Notes: generated by a model not told the origin, from the sequence alone. A stretch of 64,000 bases of DNA from Chryseobacterium formosum (GCF_026460885.1 NZ_JAOVZW010000008.1:1-64000); one strand, 5' to 3'; positions 16,857-26,577 are shown, counted from the first letter of the stretch. Numbers and translations are program-made.

Positions 16857-18371
16857 ATGAATTTTTCTTCAAAAAAACTAACAATTAATGCAGTTTCGGC
16901 AGTCGTTCAGGTTGTCTTTACTGCTTTATTGTACTTTTTTCTGTATAAATATTTGTTGAAATCAATTGGTATTGAGCAATTGGGAGTTTGGTCACTCATT
17001 TTATCTTTTTCATCGATTGCAAATTTGGCTAATCTTGGATTAACTTCGGGCTTGGTAAAGTTTGTAGCAGAGTATCTTACAGAAAATGATAATACTAAAC
17101 TTGGCAAACTTATTTTTACATCTACACTATCGATGGTAGTTTTATTTGTTGTTTTAAGTTTAATTATACTTTTCGGCGCTCAGTTTTTTTTAGAGTATAT
17201 AATTGACGAAAATTTTCTTGATACCGCATTAGAAATACTTCCTTATTCTTTGGCTTCTCTCTGTATTAATGCAGTTGGTGGTGTTTTTACGTCTGTTTTG
17301 GAAGGTCATCAAAAAAATTACATTAGAAATTTCATCTATATTATTTCGGGTATTATAATGTTTGCTGCAACAGCTTTGTTAACACCCGTATATCATCTAA
17401 AAGGTGTTGCTATAGCACAACTTTTACAATCTGTCTTTATTTTTGTAACAGCTTTGGTATTTACCATTAGAATTAATCCCGATAATAAAATCCGTTACTG
17501 GAAATGGAGTTCACAATCATTTAAAGAACTTTTCAATTACGGTTACAAGTTTCAAATGGTTTCGGTCGCTCAACTCTTGTGTGAACCGACAACAAAAGTA
17601 CTTTTGAGTAAATTTGGAGGTTTGGCATTTGTAGGACATTATGAAATGGCAAGCAAGGCAGTCAACCAATTTCGTGCTTTGCTGGTAAATGCCAATCAAA
17701 TAGTAATTCCGGTAATTGTAGAAAATGCTAAAATAAAAACAGAAGGAGAATCGCAAAAATTTTATCAAATGATGAATCGGGTTTTAGCGATTTTTACATT
17801 ACCTCTGTCTTCTCTGCTGATATTGGGAATACCGTTTATTTCTATATTTTGGGTTGGAAGTTTTAATATAGAATTTGCTGTTTCTATGTTGATTTTGAGT
17901 ATGTCATCAGTTATAAACATTTTATGTAGTCCAGCTTATTTTAGCTGTTTGGCAGAAGGTCGATTGACGATTTTAGTATTTGTACACAGTATAATGGCAA
18001 TTCTTAATTTAATTTTAGGTTATTTACTAGGGTTGTTTTTCGAAGGCTATGGAGTGGCATTTGCGTGGGGTATTTCTGTCTCAATTGCTTCGGTGATATT
18101 AATTTACAGCTACGGAAAAAAAATACGTTTAAATTATTTTAATATTTTCAGTATAAATTATAGGCTTCAATTTTTACTTTTTTTATTGATTAGTTTAATT
18201 TGTGTTGCTGTATTTCTTTCTGTTTATATACCAAAAAATGAAATTAGTGCAATCATTTTGGTTTTAATAATTTTGTTATATATTCCACTATTGCTAAAGA
18301 ATGAAATAATAAAACGTCTAATGAAAAAGTTAGACTTTAGCACAAAAACAATTATCAAACGAAAAAGATGA
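16857..18371 (+). CDS. Wzx-type oligosaccharide flippase (MOP superfamily)
   Basis: A 504-residue polytopic protein with about 12-14 hydrophobic helices and an N-terminal LYFFLYKYLLKSIGIEQLGVWSLILSFS segment typical of polysaccharide biosynthesis (PST/MOP) flippases. It would move lipid-linked repeat units to the periplasmic face, where the EpsG-like polymerase acts. The stop overlaps the next start by 4 nt (ATGA), so translation is coupled. It begins a compact operon: flippase, methyltransferase, acetyltransferase, epimerase, GT2. Confidence 0.9.
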   Translation: MNFSSKKLTINAVSAVVQVVFTALLYFFLYKYLLKSIGIEQLGVWSLILSFSSIANLANLGLTSGLVKFVAEYLTENDNTKLGKLIFTSTLSMVVLFVVLSLIILFGAQFFLEYIIDENFLDTALEILPYSLASLCINAVGGVFTSVLEGHQKNYIRNFIYIISGIIMFAATALLTPVYHLKGVAIAQLLQSVFIFVTALVFTIRINPDNKIRYWKWSSQSFKELFNYGYKFQMVSVAQLLCEPTTKVLLSKFGGLAFVGHYEMASKAVNQFRALLVNANQIVIPVIVENAKIKTEGESQKFYQMMNRVLAIFTLPLSSLLILGIPFISIFWVGSFNIEFAVSMLILSMSSVINILCSPAYFSCLAEGRLTILVFVHSIMAILNLILGYLLGLFFEGYGVAFAWGISVSIASVILIYSYGKKIRLNYFNIFSINYRLQFLLFLLISLICVAVFLSVYIPKNEISAIILVLIILLYIPLLLKNEIIKRLMKKLDFSTKTIIKRKR

Positions 18372-19294
18372 TGACAGAATATAAATGTAAAATATGTGAT
18401 AATTCAAAAAATAATAAAGAATTGATTGGTCGTGAAATGATGTTTGGTTTTCACGATGAATTCATATATTTTAAGTGTTCATTATGCGGTTGCTTACAGA
18501 TTAATCAGCCTCCTGCAGATTTGGCAAAATATTATCCTATTGATCAGTATTATTCTTTTCAAAGTCAGCCCAAGAAAAATTGGAAAACGACTGTGAAAAA
18601 TATTCTGTTTCAGTTATATTATAGACGAATATTACCTTATAACTTTTTTTATCAGAAAGAGTCTAATTTACTATCTGTTTTAAGAGATATGGATTTTCAG
18701 TCTCCTATCTTGGATGTTGGCTGCGGAAATGGTAATTTTCTACAACAAATGGCAACTTGGGGATATAGAAATTTAACAGGGATTGATCCATTCATCGATA
18801 AAGATATTACATTAGATAAAAACTCGGGTAAAGTTTTAAAACAAACGGTTTTTGAGCATACAGGAAGTTATTCATTAATCATGATGAGTGGTGTATTAGA
18901 GCACATGGATCATCAAACAGATGTAATGCAGGAATTACACAGACTTTTAAAACCGGATGGTATTTTATTGATACAGATTCCCGTTGTAGATAGTTTTGCA
19001 TGGCGTAAATATGATGTTAATTGGTTTCAGTTAGACGCTCCCCGTCATTTTTACATACACAGTGTGAAAAGTATGAACTATTTGGCAAAAAATACAGGAT
19101 TTGTAATAAAAGATGAACATTACGAATCAGGAGCTTACCAATTTATTGAAAGTGAAAAATATATTAGAAATATAAAATATAGTGGAAGTTTCCCGTTTTC
19201 ATCAGAATTCGAAAAAGAATGTCATAAGCAAGCAAAAATTCTTAACAAAATGAAAGATGGTGACGTAGTACGTTTTGTTTTACAAAAGCAATAA
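18368..19294 (+). CDS. class I SAM-dependent methyltransferase with N-terminal Cys cluster
   Basis: A 308-residue protein. An N-terminal four-cysteine segment (CKIC at ~6-9 and CSLC at ~37-40) resembles a zinc-binding ribbon. The Rossmann methyltransferase core carries motif I ILDVGCGNGNFLQQM (~115-129), GIDP, and MMSGVLEHMDHQTDVMQELHRLLKPDGILLIQ (~176-208), which fits the Methyltransf_23 type. In this position it probably methylates a sugar or a glycan end; the target is not visible. Two ATG codons are adjacent (18368 and 18371); the first overlaps the flippase stop by 4 nt. Confidence 0.85.
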   Translation: MMTEYKCKICDNSKNNKELIGREMMFGFHDEFIYFKCSLCGCLQINQPPADLAKYYPIDQYYSFQSQPKKNWKTTVKNILFQLYYRRILPYNFFYQKESNLLSVLRDMDFQSPILDVGCGNGNFLQQMATWGYRNLTGIDPFIDKDITLDKNSGKVLKQTVFEHTGSYSLIMMSGVLEHMDHQTDVMQELHRLLKPDGILLIQIPVVDSFAWRKYDVNWFQLDAPRHFYIHSVKSMNYLAKNTGFVIKDEHYESGAYQFIESEKYIRNIKYSGSFPFSSEFEKECHKQAKILNKMKDGDVVRFVLQKQ

Positions 19295-19306
19295 ACAAAG
19301 TAAATC

Positions 19307-19906
19307 ATGAATTTTTTTGATAGAGGAAAGTTGGCTATTTTAGAGCGTATTTTACGCACTATTCCGGTTCGTTTTAAAATCGGAAAAATACATTTCAAAT
19401 CTACATTTCTTTCTCCAATTTTTATATTTAACGGAAAAAATGTGAGAATAGAAAAAGGAGTGGCAATTTATCCGAAATGTCGTATGGAAACCCATAATGG
19501 TGGCTCAATTGTAATTGAAGAAAATACCAATATTGGACAAAATTTTCATATTATAAGTGGTGAACAAGAACTGCGCATTGGAAAAAATACTACAATTTCC
19601 GGTAATGTATTTATTACTAATCTTGATCATGATTATAAAGAAATAAATAAACATATTCTAGAACAAAAACATTTTGTAAAAAAAACATTGATTGGGGAAA
19701 ATTGTTTCATAGGATATGGTGCAGCAATCCAAGCAGGAACCGTTTTAGGAAAACAATGTATTGTAGGCACCAACTCCGTAGTTTATGGGAGTTTTCCGGA
19801 TTATTGTGTGATTGTTGGAGCGCCAGCGAAAATTATAAAACGCTACTCATTTGAAAAACAAGCTTGGTTAAAGACCGATGCTAAAGGTAATTTTATTGAG
19901 ATATGA
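19307..19906 (+). CDS. hexapeptide-repeat acyltransferase (LbH family)
   Basis: A 199-residue protein built of left-handed beta-helix hexapeptide repeats, for example VRIEKGVAIYP, IVIEENTNIGQNFHII and TLIGENCFIGYGAAIQAGTVLGKQCIVGTNSVV, with VIVGAPAKIIKRY near the end. This fits colanic-acid-type O-acetyltransferases, and it probably O-acetylates a sugar of the repeat unit. A catalytic His is likely in TNLDHDYKEINKH. It lies 12 nt after the methyltransferase, and its stop overlaps the next start (ATGA). Confidence 0.85.
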   Translation: MNFFDRGKLAILERILRTIPVRFKIGKIHFKSTFLSPIFIFNGKNVRIEKGVAIYPKCRMETHNGGSIVIEENTNIGQNFHIISGEQELRIGKNTTISGNVFITNLDHDYKEINKHILEQKHFVKKTLIGENCFIGYGAAIQAGTVLGKQCIVGTNSVVYGSFPDYCVIVGAPAKIIKRYSFEKQAWLKTDAKGNFIEI

Positions 19907-21039
19907 AAAATATACTGATTACGGGAGGAGCTGGTTTTATAGGTTCTAATATTGCCCTTAAACTTATAGATAAAGGATTTAAGGTGACAGTTTTAGATAA
20001 TTTATCACCACAAATTCACGGAGATAATCCAGAAAATACTTCACCACTTTACAGAAATATTATTAATAAAGTTAAATTTATTGAAGGTTCTGTCACCAGC
20101 AAAGAAGATTGGATAAATGCACTGGAAAACCAAGATGCAATTATACATCTAGCAGCAGAAACAGGAACAGGACAATCAATGTACGAAATAAAAAAATATA
20201 TTGATGTAAATATCGGAGGAACAGCTATGATGTTGGATTTTTTGGCAAATAATGCTCATCAGGTAAAAAAAGTTATTATCGCATCATCCAGAGCTATTTA
20301 TGGGGAAGGGAAATATAATTGTACCAAGCATGGAATTGTATATCCTGTAGAAAGGGAAGATAAAGATATGGAAAGCGGAGATTTTTCATGCAAATGTCCC
20401 TTATGCAAAAAGAATGTAGAATTGCTTCCAACATCAGAAGATAGCAAAATTCATCCAACTTCAGTATATGGTATTACCAAACAAAATCAAGAACAGCTTG
20501 TTCTAACAGTTTGTAAATCTTTGAATATTGCCGCTGTAAGTTATAGATATCAAAATGTTTATGGTCCCGGGCAATCTTTATCAAATCCATATACCGGAAT
20601 ATTATCAATATTTTCAACCCGTATTAAAAACGGGAACGAAATAAATATTTTTGAAGACGGAAAAGAAACAAGAGATTTCGTTTTTATAGAAGATATTGCT
20701 CAGGCGACAATTTTAGGATTAGAAAAAGAGGAAGCAAACGGTAAGGTTTATAATGTAGGAACAGGTGTTGCGACTGATGTAATAACTGTAGCCAATACAT
20801 TAGCAAAATATTATGAATTAGAAGTACCTATTCAAGTCTCCGGAAATTATAGATTAGGAGATATCAGACATAATTTTGCAGACATTTCAAAGATAAAATC
20901 AGATTTAGGTTTTGAACCTCAATGGGATTTTGATAAAGGAATACAGGCTTTTACAGGCTGGGTGAACGAACAGGAAATTCCTGTAGATAAATACGAATTA
21001 TCTATTGAGGAGATGAAGAATAAAGGTCTGTACAAATGA
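19903..21039 (+). CDS. NAD-dependent epimerase with zinc-ribbon-like insert, dTDP-L-rhamnose 4-epimerase-like
   Basis: A 378-residue extended SDR with GGAGFIGSN (residues 8-16), ASSRAIYG (Ser128/129) and Tyr189-x3-Lys193 (YGITK). Between catalytic Ser and Tyr there is an insert with C140-x2-H143 and C163-x-C165-x2-C168. This is the layout of the WbiB-type dTDP-L-rhamnose 4-epimerases that make dTDP-6-deoxy-L-talose. The rest (YRYQNVYGPGQSLSNPYTGILSIF) also fits that branch. The dTDP-sugar genes rfbA, rfbB and rfbC in the window support it. The substrate is inferred, not proven. It is coupled to both neighbours by ATGA overlaps. Confidence 0.82.
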   Translation: MKNILITGGAGFIGSNIALKLIDKGFKVTVLDNLSPQIHGDNPENTSPLYRNIINKVKFIEGSVTSKEDWINALENQDAIIHLAAETGTGQSMYEIKKYIDVNIGGTAMMLDFLANNAHQVKKVIIASSRAIYGEGKYNCTKHGIVYPVEREDKDMESGDFSCKCPLCKKNVELLPTSEDSKIHPTSVYGITKQNQEQLVLTVCKSLNIAAVSYRYQNVYGPGQSLSNPYTGILSIFSTRIKNGNEINIFEDGKETRDFVFIEDIAQATILGLEKEEANGKVYNVGTGVATDVITVANTLAKYYELEVPIQVSGNYRLGDIRHNFADISKIKSDLGFEPQWDFDKGIQAFTGWVNEQEIPVDKYELSIEEMKNKGLYK

Positions 21040-21950
21040 ATGGGAAGATTGGTATTGTAACCGTTTTATATAATAGTGAATCTGTACTTAATGAGTTTTT
21101 TGAAACCTTAAGCAAACAAACATATACCAACTTTGTTTTGTATGTGGTAGATAATTTGTCTCCCGATAGTTCATTGGAACTTAGCACAAAATTAAGTATT
21201 CAATATTCTTTTAAAACGATAATTATCGAGAATGATGACAATTATGGTGTAGCAAAAGGAAATAATATTGGCATCAGAAAAGCTGTAGAAGACCATTGTG
21301 ATTTTATACTGTTATCTAACAATGATATTGCTCTTGAAAGTGATGCTCTTGAAAAATTGTTATTCGGATTAGATAAGCATAATGCAGATTTGGTAGTTCC
21401 TAAAATTTATTTTTACGGAACAAATAAAATTTGGGCTGCAGGTGGCGGTTACAAAAAACGAAACGGACTTACTATACAATACGGTCAGGAAGAACAAGAT
21501 CACGGACAATTCAATAAAGACGAAAAGGTTGATTATGCGCCAACATGTTTTATGCTGGTAAAAAGGGAAATTTTTACAAGTGTAGGATTAATGGATGAAA
21601 ATTACTTTGTTTATTACGATGATACAGATTTTGTTCACAGAGCTTTAAATGAAAAGAAAAAGACTTTGTGGTATATTTCAGATTCTGTAATTCATCATAA
21701 TGAATCTACATCTACAGGTAAAATGAGTGATTTTTCAGTGAAGTTTCTTTGGCGAAATTTAGTGTACTTTTCGCTTAAAAATTACAGTTTTTTATATTCA
21801 AGATATGTTGTGCTTTATAACTTTTTGTACATTTTTATAATACTTTATTTTAGATACTCACGTAAGCAGTGGTTAATTGCTCTGAAAGCGTATAAGGAAG
21901 GATTAAATTTGTATTTAAAAAATAAACCAGTAAAACCTGAATATTTATAA
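21036..21950 (+). CDS. glycosyltransferase family 2 (rhamnosyltransferase-like)
   Basis: A 304-residue GT-A enzyme with VVDNLSPDSS near residue 34, the DDNYGVAKGNNIGI loop, LLSNNDI (the DxD-like metal site) and the acceptor-side MDENYFVYYDDTDFVHRAL motif. This arrangement is typical of dTDP-rhamnose-type GT2 transferases. A hydrophobic C-terminal segment (~257-277) may anchor it to the membrane. It follows the dTDP-rhamnose 4-epimerase-like gene with an ATGA overlap, so a 6-deoxy-talose or rhamnose donor is plausible. Confidence 0.87.
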   Translation: MNGKIGIVTVLYNSESVLNEFFETLSKQTYTNFVLYVVDNLSPDSSLELSTKLSIQYSFKTIIIENDDNYGVAKGNNIGIRKAVEDHCDFILLSNNDIALESDALEKLLFGLDKHNADLVVPKIYFYGTNKIWAAGGGYKKRNGLTIQYGQEEQDHGQFNKDEKVDYAPTCFMLVKREIFTSVGLMDENYFVYYDDTDFVHRALNEKKKTLWYISDSVIHHNESTSTGKMSDFSVKFLWRNLVYFSLKNYSFLYSRYVVLYNFLYIFIILYFRYSRKQWLIALKAYKEGLNLYLKNKPVKPEYL

Positions 21951-22018
21951 ATAATAAAGCTTGTTCTAAATTGAAATAATCTAATCAATGTAAAATTTAA
22001 ATGATTTACTCATTTACT

Positions 22019-22026
22019 TATATTTG
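22019..22026 (+). promoter_or_regulatory. -7 promoter element before the EpsG-like polymerase gene
   Basis: TATATTTG exactly matches the -7 consensus, 37 nt before the start at 22063, in a 112-nt gap. No clear -33 box. It suggests an internal promoter inside block 2. Confidence 0.4.
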
Positions 22027-22062
22027 CAAATGGAAAATTAAATCCAAAAAATACAATAATTA

Positions 22063-23283
22063 ATGCAGCCTACTTTTAGCGGTACCTATTCCACACCATA
22101 TATTATTCTTTTTTTGATATTTTTCATTCTATTTTTATGGGAAAATAAACTAAGAAGAAACGAAAATGATATCAAGGTTGTCAGATATTTGGGAATGCTT
22201 GTTTTTTTTGTTTTCTTTGGATTTAGAGGGTATATTGATAGTGATTTTGCCGTTTATTATCCGTTGTACGAAGTAGCGCCAACATTATTTGATTTAAAAG
22301 GAATTGCACAATTTTTCTCTGAGATGAATGAGGATTATCTTTTGAAGATAGAGCCCGGTTTTAAAGTTCTGCTTATAATTCTCAAAACGATTTCACCAAG
22401 TTATTTTTGTCTTCAGATTTTTTCTTCTTTAGTAAATGTATTGTTCCTGAATTATTTCTTTAATAAATATTCTCCACAGTATGTACTATCCTTTATCATG
22501 TTTTTTATTTTCTCAGGGTTGGTAATAGAGATCAATTTATTGAGAAACTCCAAAGCAATATTTCTTTTTTTGTATTCACTGCAATTTATTAAAGAAAGAA
22601 ATGCAGCGAAATATTTTATTTTTAATGGGATTGGTCTCCTTTTTCATACATCTGCCATTTTCTTTTTCCCACTTTATTTTTTCTTACATAAAAAAATAAA
22701 TCCAGCCTTTGTCTGGGGAACTTTTATTTTAGGAAATGTCTTGTACTTAGGTCAGATTAAATTTATCACTCCATTAATCATTGCAATAGGAAATTTATTA
22801 GGAGGAGTGTATTCTTTAATGACTGAATTTTATTCAGAAAATAGTGTTTATAGCGGTGGGTATGGTATAACAATAGGATATCTTGAAAAAGTTATCACAT
22901 TCATTATTTTTTATAAACTTTATGATAAAGTGAGTGAATATATTAAAGACGATTATTTACTCAATATTTTCTACAATTTACTTTTTATTTTTACAGCAAC
23001 ATATTTGTTTTTAAATGAGTATTCTATTTTAATTGATAGAATAACCACACTTTTTGCTGCCGCTTACTGGATTTTATTTGCATATTTATATGCAGTTCTT
23101 AACCGATTTATGAAAGTAATATTCACTTTTGTATTGTTATTGTTTGGAATTTTAAAAATGTATAAATCCAATAATTTTATTATAAGAAATTATCAAAACA
23201 TCCTTTGGGATAAACCATCAATTACACGGGCCTATTATATATTCAATAAGCATATGGATAAAATCCTTAATCCCAAAAAGTAA
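22063..23283 (+). CDS. EpsG-family polysaccharide polymerase (Wzy role)
   Basis: A 406-residue polytopic protein with about ten hydrophobic segments. The FFGFRGYIDSDFAVYYPLYE motif after the first two helices and the EINLLRNSKAIFLFLYSLQFIKERN segment are typical of EpsG proteins. In a Wzx/Wzy pathway this protein joins flipped repeat units in the periplasm, working with the Wzc-type kinase at 14442. The N terminus is hydrophobic with no cleavable signal. It lies between a GT2 gene and a GT4 gene. Confidence 0.85.
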   Translation: MQPTFSGTYSTPYIILFLIFFILFLWENKLRRNENDIKVVRYLGMLVFFVFFGFRGYIDSDFAVYYPLYEVAPTLFDLKGIAQFFSEMNEDYLLKIEPGFKVLLIILKTISPSYFCLQIFSSLVNVLFLNYFFNKYSPQYVLSFIMFFIFSGLVIEINLLRNSKAIFLFLYSLQFIKERNAAKYFIFNGIGLLFHTSAIFFFPLYFFLHKKINPAFVWGTFILGNVLYLGQIKFITPLIIAIGNLLGGVYSLMTEFYSENSVYSGGYGITIGYLEKVITFIIFYKLYDKVSEYIKDDYLLNIFYNLLFIFTATYLFLNEYSILIDRITTLFAAAYWILFAYLYAVLNRFMKVIFTFVLLLFGILKMYKSNNFIIRNYQNILWDKPSITRAYYIFNKHMDKILNPKK

Positions 23284-23301
23284 TTACTTGAAAATTTAAT
23301 A

Positions 23302-24453
23302 ATGAAAATTGCTTTCCTTTCAACTTTTGCGCTCGATGCAAATATATCTTTAATTAATGCACTTAGTGAAAATTGCGAAGTGTATTTTTTTACGGAAGCA
23401 CTTTATGAAATTTATAATTTTATAGATCCCTCAAAGCTAAAAAAAACAATTACTGGTGGAGAAGAAGTTGAAGAATTACAACGTTTCAGTAGTTTGATTT
23501 CTCTAAATAAAACATTTGTAATAAAGGGTACCCGAAATGCTGATGTTTTTAAAAAACTCTCTATTTCGTATAAAATTCATCAACAAATTAAAAAAATAAA
23601 TCCTGATGTAATTGTTATTGATAATTATATGTTGACTTATTTTCTGACGACATTACAGTACAGAAAAAAGATGTTGATGATTGTTCACGATCCGTTTTTA
23701 CATTCAGGTGAAAACTTTCTCATAGATCGTTATTTGAGGAAAATTCATTTTAAGCTTATTGATCATAAAATATTATTAAACAGTAATCAGAAAAATGATT
23801 TTATAGAGTATTATGGAGAAAATCCTTCCAAAATTTCTACATCATTTTTAAGTGTTTATGATTATCTGAGATATTATACTTCAAACTCAAATGAAAATAC
23901 AAAATCTACAGGTTTTAATATTTTATTTTTTGGAAGAATATCTCCATATAAAGGGATTAAATATTTATTGGATGCATTTGTCAAAATAATTGATGATAAA
24001 AAATATGATGATATACATTTAACGATAGCAGGAAGTGGTGATTTCGATTTTGATATTCAGCCTTACAAAAACTATTCTCAGATTAATATTCTTAATGGGT
24101 TTATCACACCGTCATATTTAGCAGATCTTATTTCGCAATCATCTGTGGTTGTTTGTCCATACACAGATGCTACTCAAAGTGGTGTTGTGATGTCTGCATT
24201 TGCATTTCAAAAACCTGTAATTGCAACTAACGTAGGTGGATTACCTGAAATGGTGGAAGATCAAAAAACAGGGTTGATTATAGAGCCTAAAAGTTCATTG
24301 GCAATTTATAATGCGTTAATTGAACTTTACACGAAGAGAGATTTATTGAAAAAGATGTCTCAAAACATAGAAAATGCCTATTTTTCTGGCGATAAAAGCT
24401 GGAAGAATTCAGCAAAGCAATTTATGAATGCATTTGAAAAAATAAAGAAGTAA
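23302..24453 (+). CDS. glycosyltransferase, GT4 family
   Basis: A 383-residue GT-B glycosyltransferase. The donor domain shows ILFFGRISPYKGIKYLLDAF (~210-229), HLTIAGSG, and VVCPYTDATQSGVVMSAFAFQKPVIATNVGGLPEMV (~288-323), the usual GT4 nucleotide-sugar site. The N-terminal acceptor domain is less conserved and the donor sugar cannot be told. The stop overlaps the start of the next GT2 gene by one base (TAATG). Confidence 0.9.
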   Translation: MKIAFLSTFALDANISLINALSENCEVYFFTEALYEIYNFIDPSKLKKTITGGEEVEELQRFSSLISLNKTFVIKGTRNADVFKKLSISYKIHQQIKKINPDVIVIDNYMLTYFLTTLQYRKKMLMIVHDPFLHSGENFLIDRYLRKIHFKLIDHKILLNSNQKNDFIEYYGENPSKISTSFLSVYDYLRYYTSNSNENTKSTGFNILFFGRISPYKGIKYLLDAFVKIIDDKKYDDIHLTIAGSGDFDFDIQPYKNYSQINILNGFITPSYLADLISQSSVVVCPYTDATQSGVVMSAFAFQKPVIATNVGGLPEMVEDQKTGLIIEPKSSLAIYNALIELYTKRDLLKKMSQNIENAYFSGDKSWKNSAKQFMNAFEKIKK

Positions 24454-25196
24454 TGAAAGCAAGTGTATGTTTGGCTACTTATAATGGTGAGAAATTTATT
24501 TTAGAACAACTTGCCTCAATTTTGGAGCAAATTGCATCAAATGATGAAGTTATTATTTCCGATGACGGTTCAACGGATCAAACATTAAATATTATCAGAA
24601 ATATAAATGATAAAAGAATTAAAATAATTTTTAATACTGGTGAACGAGGCTATACCGCTAATTTTCAAAATGCTTTAAAGGAATCAATTGGCGACATTAT
24701 TTTTATTTCTGATCAAGATGATGTTTGGCTTCCCGGTAAATATATTGCAGTAGTAGAAAATTTACAAACAAATGATTTGGTAGTAACCAATTCTATGGTG
24801 ACTGATGAGGCATTAAATGTAACTAATGAGTCTTTTTTTAGTATCTATAATTCTGGGACTGGTTTGTTTAAAAACCTTACATGCAGTACTTATTATGGTT
24901 GCTGTATGGCTTTTAATAGGAAAGTTTTAAATTATTCTATGCCATTTCCAAATAACAAAGAAGTTGCAATTGATCTTTGGATGGGATTGGTGGGCGAAGT
25001 GGTTGGTAAAGTGAAATTTATTGAAAAACCTTATCTGTTGTACAGAAGATCAGGAAATAATGTTACCCAATTAGGAAGTTTACTTACCCGAAGCAATAGA
25101 CCTTTACACATGAAAATTTATAAAAGAATGATTACGTTGATTTCCGTTTTGAAATTGACGATTAAATATAAGCTTAATTTAGTAAAAGAAAATTAA
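24453..25196 (+). CDS. glycosyltransferase family 2
   Basis: A 247-residue GT-A enzyme with CLATYNGEKFILEQL at the N terminus, ISDDGSTDQT (~34-43), FISDQDDVW (the metal-binding DxD, ~87-95) and a C-terminal KPYLLYRRSGNNVTQ segment that holds the catalytic base region. It is short but complete for this GT2 branch, which often transfers rhamnose, galactose or similar sugars. It is translationally coupled to the preceding GT4. Confidence 0.9.
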   Translation: MKASVCLATYNGEKFILEQLASILEQIASNDEVIISDDGSTDQTLNIIRNINDKRIKIIFNTGERGYTANFQNALKESIGDIIFISDQDDVWLPGKYIAVVENLQTNDLVVTNSMVTDEALNVTNESFFSIYNSGTGLFKNLTCSTYYGCCMAFNRKVLNYSMPFPNNKEVAIDLWMGLVGEVVGKVKFIEKPYLLYRRSGNNVTQLGSLLTRSNRPLHMKIYKRMITLISVLKLTIKYKLNLVKEN

Positions 25197-25220
25197 CTTT
25201 AGGCTCCTTTTCTTTAGTAT

Positions 25221-26513
25221 ATGAAAATAGTTTTTACATATTTCAAATTTGTTTTTTTAGTCATTACATTTTTGTCTTTTGCACTCGTAAAAAGTCAAAA
25301 AATAAAAGATTCTGTAAAAGTAGAAATTGACTTTAATAAAAAAGTCAACAATGTAAAATCTATGTCCGGATTTTTACATTTTGATGATATTAGAGCACTT
25401 GAGAATAGTATTTTAGAATTAAAACCGAAATATTGGAGAATAGGGTGGTCTTACAAATCAACTAAAGATGTTGAGTACTTAAGAAGCTTTGGGATTACTC
25501 CGATTCTGGTGATATCAGATATGTATGGTTATCCTGGAAAAAAAAATAATAAAGAATGGCCTCATCCATTAGAGACCGATAGATTGAAAACTGTAATTAC
25601 TGCTGAATACAAAAAGTTTAAAAATACGGTAATTTATGATATTTGGAATGAGCCTTTTCACCAAGGAGGTTTTGGAGATTTTGACAAAGAAGAATATTAC
25701 CAGATTTTTAAAAAGGCTCATAATATTATCAGATCTTTACCTGGAGGAAAAGATGCAATTATCACTGGTCCCTCTTTCGATCATTATGATGAGAATGAAA
25801 TAGAAGATTTTCTCCGATTTTGCAATAAAAATAATATAAGGGTAGATATGTTATGTTGGCATGAGTGGAGAGATGGTGTTTCTGAAGAGAGTTTTTCTAA
25901 AGATGTAAAAAAGCTTAGAAATACAATACTTCCAAAATATCCAAAAGTGGGTGTGAAAAAGATTGTTCTTAACGAAATTATCAACCAATATTCACAGTTT
26001 TCTCCATCAGAAGTCCTACAGGTTTTTAAAATGCTGGAAGATAACGGTATAGATGGGGCTTGTAAAGGTTGTTGGGCAGAAAGTGACGGAGTATTTAATT
26101 GTAACAACTCAATCAACGGTTTGCTTGACAAAAATGGAAAGCCGAGATCTGTTTGGTGGGCTTACAAAGTTTACAGTCAAAGTATAAAAAACAGAACTAA
26201 ATCTATTTCAAATTATAACCAAGTATCAGCTTTTTCGTCTTATGATCAAAAGGGACAATATATTATTCTGAATAATAACAGCGGTAATAAGGTTGTAAAT
26301 GTTCAAGTTAATCTGAAAAATTTATATAATCTTTACAAAAAAGAACAAAATGTAGATTTAAATATTTACGAAATTCCTTACACTCAAGAAGGTTTCTTAG
26401 AAAATATGGTTTTTAAGAATAAACAAAAGATTTCTGTTAGAAAAAATTCAATAACTGTCACAATACCGGAAATAAGCCCCAAAACAGTTTATTATATATC
26501 GATTTCAAGATGA
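25221..26513 (+). CDS. secreted glycoside hydrolase of clan GH-A (GH39/PslG-like) inside the polysaccharide locus
   Basis: A 430-residue exported protein with an N-terminal signal or anchor (residues ~8-25). It has a TIM-barrel-like domain with the acid/base in IYDIWNEPF (Glu144) and the probable nucleophile in IVLNEI (Glu252), about 108 residues apart, as in retaining GH-A enzymes. YWRIGW, MLCWHEW and KPRSVWWAY also fit GH39-type xylosidase/PslG-like proteins. A C-terminal beta-sandwich-like region follows (~330-430). The family is an inference. Its place among glycosyltransferases suggests it trims or cuts the polymer made here. Confidence 0.72.
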   Translation: MKIVFTYFKFVFLVITFLSFALVKSQKIKDSVKVEIDFNKKVNNVKSMSGFLHFDDIRALENSILELKPKYWRIGWSYKSTKDVEYLRSFGITPILVISDMYGYPGKKNNKEWPHPLETDRLKTVITAEYKKFKNTVIYDIWNEPFHQGGFGDFDKEEYYQIFKKAHNIIRSLPGGKDAIITGPSFDHYDENEIEDFLRFCNKNNIRVDMLCWHEWRDGVSEESFSKDVKKLRNTILPKYPKVGVKKIVLNEIINQYSQFSPSEVLQVFKMLEDNGIDGACKGCWAESDGVFNCNNSINGLLDKNGKPRSVWWAYKVYSQSIKNRTKSISNYNQVSAFSSYDQKGQYIILNNNSGNKVVNVQVNLKNLYNLYKKEQNVDLNIYEIPYTQEGFLENMVFKNKQKISVRKNSITVTIPEISPKTVYYISISR

Positions 26514-26577
26514 AAATTGTGAGTTAAGATTTTATAATAATATCAAATTTTCATTTATTAATAATATACACTTTGAT

